Positions 20,181-29,260 of a stretch of 64,000 bases of DNA are shown piece after piece; position 1 is the first letter of the stretch, and every line of letters begins with the position of its first letter. The translations under genes and the position numbers were made by a program. Source of the DNA: Candidatus Cryptobacteroides faecipullorum (lineage in GTDB: Bacteria; Bacteroidota; Bacteroidia; Bacteroidales; UBA932); contig JADIMH010000005.1 in the NCBI GenBank assembly GCA_017694885.1, forward strand, positions 1 through 64,000, read 5' to 3'. The notes under the pieces are model-generated. The model worked only from the letters and a program-made list of their open reading frames with translations, was not told the origin of the DNA and did no database searches.

Positions 20181-20882
20181 ATGGTTTATTCACACGAAGT
20201 GCAGCAGATGTGCTGCGTCAAAAAAGGACCTAACCATGGTCCGGCTCCTATTCCAGAGGAGGGAAAATGGGTAAAATCCAAAGAAATCACTGACATCTCA
20301 GGTCTTACACACGGCGTGGGCTGGTGCGCACCTCAGCAGGGGGCCTGCAAGCTTACCCTCAATGTCAAGGAGGGTGTGATTCAGGAGGCTCTCGTAGAGA
20401 CACTCGGTTGCTCAGGTATGACTCATTCGGCTGCAATGGCTTCCGAGATCCTTCCTGGCAAGACTATCCTTGAGGCACTCAACACTGACCTCGTGTGTGA
20501 TGCCATCAATACTGCAATGCGCGAACTCTTCCTTCAGATCGTCTATGGACGTACCCAGTCGGCTTTCTCAGAGGGCGGACTTATGATCGGGGCAGGTCTT
20601 GAAGATCTCGGAAAAGGACTCCGCAGCCAGGTCGGTACGCTTTACGGAACTCTTGCAAAAGGACCTCGCTACCTTGAAATGGCTGAAGGCTATATCAAGA
20701 CCCTTGCCCTTGACAAGAACGACGAGATCTGCGGATACGAGTTCATCCACCTCGGCAAATTCATGGATCTTGTGAAGAAAGGCGTTGATGCCAACGAGGC
20801 TCTCAAGCAGGTAACCGGAACATACGGTCGTTTCAGCAAAGAGGCCGGTGCAGTTAAATACATTGACCCACGTAAAGAATAA
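20181..20882 (+). CDS. NifU-like iron-sulfur cluster assembly scaffold-type protein
   Basis: Conserved Cys context: QMCCVKKGPNHGP, GVGWCAPQQGACKLTLNV, ETLGCSGMTHSAAMASEI; directly followed by a GGGtGRT protein. Confidence 0.8.
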   Translation: MVYSHEVQQMCCVKKGPNHGPAPIPEEGKWVKSKEITDISGLTHGVGWCAPQQGACKLTLNVKEGVIQEALVETLGCSGMTHSAAMASEILPGKTILEALNTDLVCDAINTAMRELFLQIVYGRTQSAFSEGGLMIGAGLEDLGKGLRSQVGTLYGTLAKGPRYLEMAEGYIKTLALDKNDEICGYEFIHLGKFMDLVKKGVDANEALKQVTGTYGRFSKEAGAVKYIDPRKE

Positions 20883-20896
20883 GGAGGAAGACTATT

Positions 20897-21907
20897 ATGA
20901 TAAGAGAAGTTAAATTCGAGAGCCAGGACCGCCGTATCAAACAGATCCTCGCTGCCCTTAACGAAAACGGTATCAAGGATATCGAAGAAGCTAACGCTAT
21001 TTGCGAGCAGTATGGTCTTGATCCTTATAAGACTTGCGAAGACACGCAGCCTATCTGCTTCGAGAATGCCAAATGGGCTTATGTAGTAGGAACAGCCATC
21101 GCACTGAAGAAAGGCTGCAAGAACGCTGCTGAAGCTGCCGAGGCTATCGGTATCGGACTTCAGGCATTCTGTATTCCGGGTTCGGTAGCTGATGACCGTA
21201 AAGTAGGTCTCGGACATGGAAACCTTGCGGCAATGCTTCTCCGCGAGGAGACAAAATGCTTCGCTTTCCTTGCAGGTCATGAGTCATTTGCAGCTGCAGA
21301 AGGAGCTATAAAGATCGCAGCCAAGGCCGACAAGGTACGTAAAGAGCCTCTCCGCTGTATTCTTAACGGTCTCGGTAAGGATGCTGCCCAGATCATTTCA
21401 CGTATCAACGGTTTCACATATGTCCAGACACAGTTCGACTACTATACCGGCGAGCTCAAGGTTGTCCGTGAAATCGCTTACAGCGACGGTCCTCGCGCCA
21501 AGGTTAAATGCTATGGTGCAGATGATGTACGCGAAGGCGTGGCTATCATGTGGCATGAGGGCGTAGATGTATCCATCACAGGAAACTCTACCAACCCTAC
21601 ACGTTTCCAGCACCCTGTTGCAGGAACATACAAGAAAGAGCGCGTACTTGCCGGCAAGCCTTACTTCTCGGTAGCATCCGGCGGCGGTACAGGCCGTACC
21701 CTTCATCCGGACAACATGGCTGCAGGTCCTGCTTCCTACGGTATGACCGACACCATGGGCCGTATGCACTCTGATGCACAGTTCGCAGGTTCTTCATCAG
21801 TTCCGGCACACGTCGAGATGATGGGTTTCCTCGGAATAGGCAACAACCCTATGGTTGGATGTACTGTGGCTTGTGCTGTTGATGTAGCCCAGGCTCTCAG
21901 CAAGTAA
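20897..21907 (+). CDS. GGGtGRT family protein (function unknown)
   Basis: Signature 'SVASGGGTGRTLHPDNMAAGPASYGMTDTMGRMHSDAQFAGSSSVPAHVEMMG'; 14-nt gap to upstream gene. Confidence 0.9.
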   Translation: MIREVKFESQDRRIKQILAALNENGIKDIEEANAICEQYGLDPYKTCEDTQPICFENAKWAYVVGTAIALKKGCKNAAEAAEAIGIGLQAFCIPGSVADDRKVGLGHGNLAAMLLREETKCFAFLAGHESFAAAEGAIKIAAKADKVRKEPLRCILNGLGKDAAQIISRINGFTYVQTQFDYYTGELKVVREIAYSDGPRAKVKCYGADDVREGVAIMWHEGVDVSITGNSTNPTRFQHPVAGTYKKERVLAGKPYFSVASGGGTGRTLHPDNMAAGPASYGMTDTMGRMHSDAQFAGSSSVPAHVEMMGFLGIGNNPMVGCTVACAVDVAQALSK

Positions 21908-21931
21908 AGATACTTTACATACTCTGACAAG

Positions 21932-21965
21932 TCCCTGTAATAGATGATATTACGGGGATTTTTCG
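21932..21965 (+). terminator. Terminator of GGGtGRT operon
   Basis: tccctgtaata...tattacgggga followed by ttttt. Confidence 0.75.
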
Positions 21966-22396
21966 TGTGTGGGTGTGTCTAGGATTTGCTCGGATGTGGC
22001 AGTGTCATGGCGATGAAAATTCGGAGATATTCTGTGCATGGCTGGCAGGATATTCACGGGAATTTCGGGCTGTGTCATGCTGGAAAATATGCTGGTGCTG
22101 CTTGTGTCGGCAACAGGCTGGCAGGGGCTGAAAACAGGGGATTTCGGGGGAGTTCTGTGACTTATTCACGACCATTTTTCCGTTTTTCATGATATGGTGC
22201 AGAAATTCTTATAATTATCTGAATTATAAAAAGGCCTTCTTAAACCGTGTTTTCCTGGATTTAAAAGAACTTATTTAAATCTTTCTTTTAGCATATCTCC
22301 ACATTGACAAACCATTACGCCCTGGTCACCCTTTCAGGTATAATTGACATTTTTGGTTGGCGGGATGAGCTGTCCACACATGTTCTGCCGTCCATG

Positions 22397-22634
22397 GCAC
22401 ACCTGCAGTCGGGTAATCTGTATAACTTTTTGTAAATAAATACATTCCGGAGATAGTCTATTTGCAGGTGTCACACTTTTATGCACACCTGCAGTAACGG
22501 ATATGCCCTACAGGTGCGTGTAGTGAGGCTTCACTGCTACAGGTGTGTCTGGAAATGTTACACCTGGAATTGATCCTTTTGTCGAATCATTTAAATACCA
22601 ACAACTTACACATATGAATCATTCCCAGGTGTGC
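22397..22634. repeat. Cluster of seven CAGGTG-core motifs in both orientations
   Basis: GCACACCTGCAGT at 22397 and 22483 (identical 13-mers); GCAGGTGTCACAC 22464; CTACAGGTGCGTGT 22508; CTACAGGTGTGTCT 22537; ACACCTGG 22560; CCAGGTGTGC 22625. Confidence 0.7.
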
Positions 22635-22694
22635 GCGGCATTCTCCCTTATTCCGGGCACCGCTGGCTCCTCATTATTTTTCGATTATCACTCA

Positions 22695-22718
22695 TTAGAT
22701 GAAACGCGTTTCGTCTAA
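22695..22718. repeat. 24-bp near-perfect palindrome
   Basis: TTAGATGAAACG|CGTTTCGTCTAA, 11 of 12 positions self-complementary. Confidence 0.85.
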
Positions 22719-22721
22719 CTT

Positions 22722-22741
22722 GTATATATTGGTATATATTG
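22722..22741. repeat. Tandem 10-mer GTATATATTG x2
   Basis: gtatatattggtatatattg, exact. Confidence 0.85.
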
Positions 22742-22832
22742 CGGAATTTTAATAAGTTATAGAGATTTTACTGACGCCTTTCCTTTTTTATTTCAAGTTA
22801 TTGAAAGCCAGCACTTTATGGCTTGAAATGAA

Positions 22833-22863
22833 AGACCGCCATAGCCTGCGGCTACAGCGGTCT
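22833..22863 (-). terminator. Terminator of tRNA-Gly
   Basis: agaccgc-ca-tagcc-tgc-ggcta-ca-gcggtct nested hairpin just 3' of the tRNA. Confidence 0.7.
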
Positions 22864-22868
22864 GCTTG

Positions 22869-22941
22869 AGCGGAAAACGAGATTCGAACTCGCGACCCTC
22901 AGCTTGGGAAGCTGATGCTCTACCAACTGAGCTATTTCCGC
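22869..22941 (-). tRNA. tRNA-Gly(CCC)
   Basis: Reverse complement GCGGAAATAGCTCAGTTGGTAGAGCATCAGCTTCCCAAGCTGAGGGTCGCGAGTTCGAATCTCGTTTTCCGC; loop TTCCCAA. Confidence 0.95.
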
Positions 22942-23062
22942 ATTTTATTCGAAAGAATATTTTAAAGAACCAAATCGCCGTACAGGCGGAAAAGGATTGC
23001 AAATATACGAATTTTTCTGAAATGTCTACTGTTTTTGAAAATTTTATTAACTTCGAAAAGTT

Positions 23063-23740
23063 ATGGGAAAGACAAAATTCGATACATGCTTTTTTGAACG
23101 ATATGCACTTGTATCGCTCACATCACTTTTAGGATCAAGATATTCCTGTCTGGTCAACGAGGACAGGCCGGATTTGCAGGCTCCAGACCATTCGATCGGG
23201 ATTGAAGTTACACGGGCAATGGAAGAAAGCAAGAAAGTGGCGGATTCCCTCCTGTTGGAAATGGCCGGTGTGGTAGATCCTGACAACGATGAAGAAGCCG
23301 AAGAGGATTTCAAAAGCATTATCGACAGCGGATATGCCTATGGTCTGCGCGGCGGGAAATATGTCGGAGCCGTCGAGTACGATTATTGGGCATTGGCTAT
23401 GCCGCTAAGAAGAATTATTGCAAGCAAGGTAGGGAAGGTAGCTTCCGGATTCTATGGCGCTTTCTCGGATTTCGGACTTTATATATTCTGCAAAGATCAT
23501 CTGTCTGAAGATGAAGTGAGGCTTGCTGTCTCCTATACTTCTGACTTGCAGAACGGGCTTGATGTCATATACAGCACTTTATATTTGTCTCTTATCGACA
23601 GATTATATGTCTGCGATATGAAATCAGGCAACATTTCCCCTATCGAAATCTCAAGGGAAATGTGCCGCCGCTTCTTCCGTCAGGCATTGCAGAGCCAGGA
23701 TACTACCGGGAAGTTGTCCTCCTGTCGGCAAACTCCTTAA
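23063..23740 (+). CDS. Hypothetical protein with possible PD-(D/E)XK nuclease-like motif
   Basis: 225-aa ORF; 'EDRPDLQAPDHSIGIEVTRA' resembles a D...(E)xV/T active-site strand pair; 3' end overlaps the convergent aminotransferase gene. Confidence 0.6.
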   Translation: MGKTKFDTCFFERYALVSLTSLLGSRYSCLVNEDRPDLQAPDHSIGIEVTRAMEESKKVADSLLLEMAGVVDPDNDEEAEEDFKSIIDSGYAYGLRGGKYVGAVEYDYWALAMPLRRIIASKVGKVASGFYGAFSDFGLYIFCKDHLSEDEVRLAVSYTSDLQNGLDVIYSTLYLSLIDRLYVCDMKSGNISPIEISREMCRRFFRQALQSQDTTGKLSSCRQTP

Positions 23741-24878
23741 AGCGGGAAAGCCCTTCCAGCATCACAGAGCGTGGGCAGGCGATATTCCAACGCATGAATC
23801 CTTCCCCTTCTGCTCCATACATTGTACCTTCATTCAGCCACAGTTTCGCTTCCTTTATAAGCTCCTGTTCAAGCCGCACGGACGGGATTCCCAGCCTGCT
23901 GCAGTCCATCCATACCAGATAGGTGCCCTCAAGGTTTACCACTGGAAAATCGGGAAGGTTTTCGGAACAGAATTTTCTGAAACAGTCATAGTTGTCTTTC
24001 AGATAACAGAGCAGTTGCTCCAGCCAGTCCTCTCCGTCATTGTACGCCGCTATAGTGGCGATAACACCGAAAGGGTTGACATCACACACTTCGTTAACAT
24101 TGATGGCCTTATCTATTCTCTTGCGGACCTCCGGATCATATGCCACGATATTGGCAATCTGCAGTCCGGCGATATTGAATGCCTTTGTCGGCGCTATACA
24201 TGTGACAGAATGTTTCAGGAATTCATCGGAAACCGATGCGAAAGGAGTGTATTCATGCCCTGGAAAGACCAGTTCGCAGTGTATCTCGTCAGAAATCACT
24301 GTCACATTATTCCTGATGCATATCTCTCCCGTTTTCTTCAGTTCTTCTACGGTCCAGACGCGGCCTGCCGGGTTGTGGGGATTGCACAGGATCATAAGTT
24401 TTACTCCAGGATCTGAAGTCTTTCTGTCAAGATCTTCAAAATCAATACGGTATGTGTTTCCTATCCTACGCAGAGGACTTGAAACTATCTCGCATCCGTT
24501 ATTCCGTATTGACGAGAAAAAGCAATTATATACAGGAGTCTGGACCAATACTTTATCACCAGGTTCAGTCAGAGCCTTGATTATAGCCGACAGAGCCGGC
24601 ACGACACCAGGGAGATAAAGCATCCAGTCACGGCTGAACGTCCATCCATGTCTTTTGGCAAACCATCCTGTCACTGCTTCATAATACTCGTCCGGGACAT
24701 GCGTGTACCCGAAAATTCCCTGTGCCACGCGACTCTGCAGCGCTTCTATAATAACAGGAGCAGTCTGGAAATCCATGTCGGCCACCCACATCGGCAACAT
24801 ATCCGGATCGGAGTTGCCGTCCCATTTATATGAACACGTCCCACGACGGTCATTTATCTTGTCAAAATCGTATTTCAT
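23703..24878 (-). CDS. PatB/MalY-type PLP aminotransferase / C-S lyase
   Basis: MWVADMDFQTAPVIIEAL...GYTHVPDEYYEAV...CNPHNPAGRVW...SDEIHCELVFPGHEYTPF...APTKAFNIAGLQ. Confidence 0.92.
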   Translation of the reverse strand: MKYDFDKINDRRGTCSYKWDGNSDPDMLPMWVADMDFQTAPVIIEALQSRVAQGIFGYTHVPDEYYEAVTGWFAKRHGWTFSRDWMLYLPGVVPALSAIIKALTEPGDKVLVQTPVYNCFFSSIRNNGCEIVSSPLRRIGNTYRIDFEDLDRKTSDPGVKLMILCNPHNPAGRVWTVEELKKTGEICIRNNVTVISDEIHCELVFPGHEYTPFASVSDEFLKHSVTCIAPTKAFNIAGLQIANIVAYDPEVRKRIDKAINVNEVCDVNPFGVIATIAAYNDGEDWLEQLLCYLKDNYDCFRKFCSENLPDFPVVNLEGTYLVWMDCSRLGIPSVRLEQELIKEAKLWLNEGTMYGAEGEGFMRWNIACPRSVMLEGLSRFKEFADRRTTSR

Positions 24879-24969
24879 ATCAGATCTTTTCTACGGTATG
24901 TTTCGTTTTCTTCTACCCGCGGCAAATTTACCTCTGATGGGTGCAAAATAAGGCGGATGAAAATAAAAA

Positions 24970-25006
24970 GACTTGTAAAGTATTGAAAATAATACATTTA
25001 CAAGTC
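24970..25006 (-). terminator. Terminator of tRNA-Asp
   Basis: gacttgtaaa...tttacaagtc hairpin followed on the minus strand by TTTTTATTTT. Confidence 0.8.
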
Positions 25007-25013
25007 TCAGAAG

Positions 25014-25087
25014 CGGTGCGGACGGGACTCGAACCCGCGACCCCGGGCGTGACAGGCCCGTATTCTAACCAGCTGAACTACCGCACC
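25014..25087 (-). tRNA. tRNA-Asp(GUC)
   Basis: Reverse complement GGTGCGGTAGTTCAGCTGGTTAGAATACGGGCCTGTCACGCCCGGGGTCGCGGGTTCGAGTCCCGTCCGCACC; loop CTGTCAC. Confidence 0.96.
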
Positions 25088-25148
25088 AATATTTCAAATT
25101 CCCTTCAGAATGTTTAAGGTTTCTAACCTCATTTCCTGAATGCGGATG

Positions 25149-25179
25149 CAAAGATACGCAAATTTTATGACTCTCCAAA
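25149..25179 (-). promoter_or_regulatory. Promoter of tRNA-Asp
   Basis: Minus strand TTTG-N19-TATCTTTG. Confidence 0.75.
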
Positions 25180-25316
25180 TTTTTCTTTAATTTTTTTGGG
25201 GAAATTTAACTATGTCGTATTTTCCGCAGCGGATGCGTCTGAACCCGAAGCCGTATTCGGGCTGTTGTATCCAGAACCCCCGACGGATCTTTGGCCGGAA
25301 TCAAGTCTATTAAAAA

Positions 25317-25354
25317 GGGGATGACCAAAAGTCATAAGACTTTGAGGCCATCCC
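25317..25354 (-). terminator. Terminator of fab operon
   Basis: gggatgaccaaaagtc-ataa-gactttgaggccatccc; minus-strand T-tract follows. Confidence 0.75.
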
Positions 25355-25376
25355 ATTAGATTAATGTTTAGCGGAA

Positions 25377-25811
25377 CTATTCTGCGTCTGTCGGCTTATT
25401 GTCGACAAGGGCGAAGGAAAGGTTGCCTTTGCAGCAGAGTTTGCCGTTTACCTTTAGATTGGCTTCAGTAAAGAAGATCATTCCTCGGCGCCCGGTAAGC
25501 TTTGCCGTAATTTCACAAACGTCTCCAGGGCGGACAATGTTCTTGAATCGAACATTGTCGATTCCGCTGTAGAGAGTCGTGCGGCCTTTAAGTTCGTCCT
25601 TTACAAGAAGAGCGCAGCTCTGGGCCATGATTTCGCACTGGATTACTCCAGGTACGATCGGGTTGCCGGGAAAGTGTCCTCTGCAGAAGAACTCATCATC
25701 TCTGATTTTGTATTTGGCATGGGCCACTCCTTCTGCATCGATCTCTATCTCATCCACAAGCAACATAGGCTCGCGGTGCGGCAAATATTCTTTCAATTCT
25801 TCTCTGTTCAT
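25377..25811 (-). CDS. fabZ: 3-hydroxyacyl-ACP dehydratase (FabZ-type)
   Basis: LPHREPMLLVDEI...CRGHFPGNPIVPGVIQCEIMAQ. Confidence 0.88.
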   Translation of the reverse strand: MNREELKEYLPHREPMLLVDEIEIDAEGVAHAKYKIRDDEFFCRGHFPGNPIVPGVIQCEIMAQSCALLVKDELKGRTTLYSGIDNVRFKNIVRPGDVCEITAKLTGRRGMIFFTEANLKVNGKLCCKGNLSFALVDNKPTDAE

Positions 25812-25838
25812 ATAATTTAGGTTTTAGCTATGGGAATC

Positions 25839-27092
25839 TTAATCAGCGAACTTTCTGAAAGCGATACACCCGTTGTGTCCTCCGAATCCGAGGGAATCGG
25901 AGATGGCAATGGTCAGGTCTGCTTTCTCTGCTTTATTCGGAGTATAGTTGAGGTCGCATTCCGGATCCGGAGCATCGAGGTTGATGGTAGGAGGTACGAT
26001 ACCGTTTACGAGAGCCAGAATAGAGGCAATGGCCTCGACTGCTCCTGTAGCTCCCAGCATATGTCCTGTCATTGATTTGGTAGAACAGATATGGGCCTTG
26101 TATGCGTCATCGCCAAGGACTTTCTTTATAGTCTGTGTCTCCAGCAGGTCATTGAGATGTGTGCCTGTTCCATGCGCATTGATGTGGAGCACGTCATCTT
26201 TTGTGTATCCGGCTTCGTCAAGGGCCATCTTGATTGCAGCAGCCTGGGTCTTGCAGTCTGTCCTCGGAGCTGTCATATGGTAGGCGTCGCAAGTGTTGCC
26301 GTATCCGCAGATTTCAGCGATAATCTTTGCACCGCGGGCTTTTGCATGCTCATATTCTTCGAGTACCAGCATTGCAGCCCCTTCTCCCATGACGAATCCG
26401 CCTCTGTTGACATTGAACGGAAGGGAAGCGTAATCAGGGTCATCCGATCTTGAAAGTGCCTTTGCGTTTGCAAAGCCTGCTATTCCGAGCGGAATGGTAG
26501 CGGCTTCAGAACCGCCTGCGATGATGGCGTCCGCATAGCCGTGTTTTATGGCTCTGTATGCCTCTCCTATTGTGTGGGTTGAAGTAGCACAGGCTGTAAC
26601 TACAGGAACGCAAGGTCCGCAGAGGTTGTGCCTTATGGCGATGTTTCCGGCAGCCATATTGGCTATCATTGTAGGAATGAAGAGGGGAGAGATCCATTTA
26701 GGACCGTCCTTGATCATCTTCTCGCTTTCCTTATACTGGGTGTTGAAACCTCCGATACCGGAGCCGACATAAACGCCGAATCTCGAGGCGTCTATGTTTC
26801 CTCCTTCTTCGGCTGTGCTGAGTCCGCACTGCCTTATGGCTTCGTTAGCGGCAGCTACAGCAAAAACCGAAAACTTGTCCTGTTTTCTCGCAAATGCAGG
26901 CTCGATGCCGTAATCGGCAGGGTTGAAGTTCTTTACTTCGCCTGCTACAGTAGCAGGAAGGCCTTCAGTAGGGAATTCTGTGATATGCCCGATGCCGCAT
27001 ACACCGTTAATAAGGCTGTTCCAAAACTCTTCTACGTTGTTTCCTACAGGCGAAATTACGCCCATTCCGGTTACTACAACTCTTTTGTTCAT
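25839..27092 (-). CDS. fabF: Beta-ketoacyl-ACP synthase II
   Basis: MNKRVVVTGMGVISPVGNN; VTACATSTHTIGEAYR; NAHGTGTHLND; KSMTGHMLGATG. Confidence 0.96.
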   Translation of the reverse strand: MNKRVVVTGMGVISPVGNNVEEFWNSLINGVCGIGHITEFPTEGLPATVAGEVKNFNPADYGIEPAFARKQDKFSVFAVAAANEAIRQCGLSTAEEGGNIDASRFGVYVGSGIGGFNTQYKESEKMIKDGPKWISPLFIPTMIANMAAGNIAIRHNLCGPCVPVVTACATSTHTIGEAYRAIKHGYADAIIAGGSEAATIPLGIAGFANAKALSRSDDPDYASLPFNVNRGGFVMGEGAAMLVLEEYEHAKARGAKIIAEICGYGNTCDAYHMTAPRTDCKTQAAAIKMALDEAGYTKDDVLHINAHGTGTHLNDLLETQTIKKVLGDDAYKAHICSTKSMTGHMLGATGAVEAIASILALVNGIVPPTINLDAPDPECDLNYTPNKAEKADLTIAISDSLGFGGHNGCIAFRKFAD

Positions 27093-27109
27093 CTTTGTCT
27101 GTTTTAATG

Positions 27110-28057
27110 TTAAGCTAAGAATCTTGTCTGTGCCTCACGGATGAGTTTTTCCGCTCCTCCGATGAGGTCTTCAATAATATCTTTTGCCGGTTCGATCTTC
27201 TTGACCATACCTGCGCATTCTCCTGCCATATAGCTTCCGTTGGTATCACCTTCCTTGACAGCTTTACGCAGTGCTCCGGTACCGAACGCCAGAATTTCTT
27301 CAGGTTTTACATTAGGATCGGACTCCATTTTTGCAAATGTTTTTGAGAATGGGGTCTTGAGTGAACGTACGGGATGTCCGAGGGTCTTTCCCGTTACTAT
27401 GGTAGAAACATCGGACGCTTTGAGAATCTTGTCTTTATATGCCTGATTTACAGTGCATTCTTCAGCACAGAGGAATCTTGTTCCTACCTGTACGCCGTCA
27501 GCTCCGAGCATAAGGGCTGCAGCTACGCCTCTTCCGTCGCATATTCCGCCTGCAGCGATGACAGGGATGTCGAGTGCGTCTACGACCTGAGGCACGAGAG
27601 GCATGGTATGGAGTTCTCCGACATGTCCGCCTGATTCTGCCCCTTCGGCTACGACTGCCGTCGCTCCGATGGCCTGCATCTTGAGTGCAAGGGCTACCGA
27701 TGCGATTACAGGTATGACTTTGATTCCCGCTGCCTTCCATTCTTCCATATACTGGGCAGGCGAACCGGCTCCTGTCGTCAGGATTTTCACACCTTCTTCA
27801 ACTACCATCTTGGCAATTTCCCCTGCATTCGGGGCCTGAAGCATGATGTTAACGCCGAATGGCTTGTCTGTAAGTTCTTTACATTTACGTATTTCGTTTC
27901 TTACGGCTTCAGTGCCGGCATTGATGGAAGAAATGAGTCCGAGTCCGCCGGCGTTTGATACCGCAGCGGCAAGAGATGCATCGGCTACCCATGCCATACC
28001 ACCTTGAAAGACAGGGTATTTGATACCGAGTATTTCGCAAATTCTACTTTTTATCAT
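27110..28057 (-). CDS. fabK: FMN-dependent enoyl-ACP reductase II
   Basis: ICEILGIKYPVFQGGMAWVADASLAAAVSNAGGLGLISS; VVAEGAESGGHVGELHTMPLVPQV. Confidence 0.93.
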   Translation of the reverse strand: MIKSRICEILGIKYPVFQGGMAWVADASLAAAVSNAGGLGLISSINAGTEAVRNEIRKCKELTDKPFGVNIMLQAPNAGEIAKMVVEEGVKILTTGAGSPAQYMEEWKAAGIKVIPVIASVALALKMQAIGATAVVAEGAESGGHVGELHTMPLVPQVVDALDIPVIAAGGICDGRGVAAALMLGADGVQVGTRFLCAEECTVNQAYKDKILKASDVSTIVTGKTLGHPVRSLKTPFSKTFAKMESDPNVKPEEILAFGTGALRKAVKEGDTNGSYMAGECAGMVKKIEPAKDIIEDLIGGAEKLIREAQTRFLA

Positions 28058-28107
28058 TGTTGTTCAGATTTAAGTTTCAATGTACTAAGTTGCAAATATA
28101 GAAAATT

Positions 28108-29055
28108 TTACCACTCCATTATAACGGCACCTGACATGAATCCGGCCCCGAAAGCGCTGAGTGCAAGCATGTCGCCTCTTTTCAGGATACCGTTTCTGTT
28201 GCACTCGTCAAGGAGGATAGGGCAGCTGGCGGATGAAGAGTTGCCGTGTGTTTCCACATTTGTAGGGAATTTGCTTTCAGGCTGACCGAGAAATTCACGT
28301 ATTGTATTTATAATACGGATATTGGCCTGGTGCAGAAGATAATGGTCTATTGAGTCAGGACTCATTCCGAGCTCATTGAGCAGGAATTTGATGTCCCCGG
28401 AAGAAGCCTTGACGGCAAATTTGAAAACGTCCTGTCCTCTCATCTGGAGAGATATGCTTTCTTCTTCTTTGGTAATATATGGAGTAGGTTCCAGAGTCCT
28501 TATCTGGTACAGTTTGTCTGTAGCGCTTGCGGTAGAGAGCTTTATGCCTTTGATGTTGTCTCCAGCAGTAAGGACAGCCGCTCCGGCCCCGTCACCGAAA
28601 AGGACACATACGTTCCTGTCTTTCCAGCTTGTCATTCTTGTAGGTTCCTCCGCACAGACTATCAGGACGTTTTTGACTTTCCCGGCCTGGAAATGAGTCT
28701 CGGCGATGTCGAGCGCGTATATGAATCCTGCGCAGGCGCAGTTGATGTCGATCGCCGGACATGTGGCTCCTATTCCTCCCTGAATAATGCATCCGAGCCC
28801 TGGAGTTATATATTCGTTGACTACATTCGAGCAGATGATGAAATCCAGATCCGCAGCTGACATTCCGGCATTGTCCAGAGCCTTTTTAGCTGCGCTTATG
28901 GCCAGATCTTCCAGTTTCTCGTCAGATATGACGTGTCTGTGTTTGATGCCGGTCCGCGGGTAAATCCACGCATCGCTTGTGTCGAGAAACTCTGAAAGCA
29001 TGTCGTTCGTGACAATCTTCTTAGGAATTTCACTTCCTGTACCTACTATCTTCAT
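28108..29055 (-). CDS. fabH: Beta-ketoacyl-ACP synthase III
   Basis: KIVGTGSEIPKKIVTNDMLSEFLDTSDAWIYPRTGIKHRH; DINCACAGFIYALDIA; HGNSSSASCPILL. Confidence 0.95.
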   Translation of the reverse strand: MKIVGTGSEIPKKIVTNDMLSEFLDTSDAWIYPRTGIKHRHVISDEKLEDLAISAAKKALDNAGMSAADLDFIICSNVVNEYITPGLGCIIQGGIGATCPAIDINCACAGFIYALDIAETHFQAGKVKNVLIVCAEEPTRMTSWKDRNVCVLFGDGAGAAVLTAGDNIKGIKLSTASATDKLYQIRTLEPTPYITKEEESISLQMRGQDVFKFAVKASSGDIKFLLNELGMSPDSIDHYLLHQANIRIINTIREFLGQPESKFPTNVETHGNSSSASCPILLDECNRNGILKRGDMLALSAFGAGFMSGAVIMEW

Positions 29056-29260
29056 AGTGCGTCTTTGTTTTTATAGATTATAAAGTTTGTGTCTTATTCC
29101 ATAGAACAAACAAAGTTAAGCTTTCATTCCAGTATATTAAAATAATTGTGGTGATAAATAAATAATAGTGGCGTTTATCCTTTGTTTATAAGGCCTTCTG
29201 TGGCCAAAATTTGATATTTGTGGTAAAAATTTGTACTTTTGGACCATGTTTTGAGAAAAA

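Noticed and set aside
21986-22192. 68-aa ORF after the GGGtGRT terminator
   Set aside because: No plausible ribosome-binding site or promoter and no recognisable motif; treated as noncoding.
22701-22712. GAAACGCGTTTC considered as a parS site
   Set aside because: parS-type sites have GTTTC...GAAAC arms in the opposite order (TGTTTCACGTGAAACA); the match is only superficial.
22866-23132. ORF overlapping tRNA-Gly
   Set aside because: Reads through a confident tRNA gene and its promoter region; spurious.
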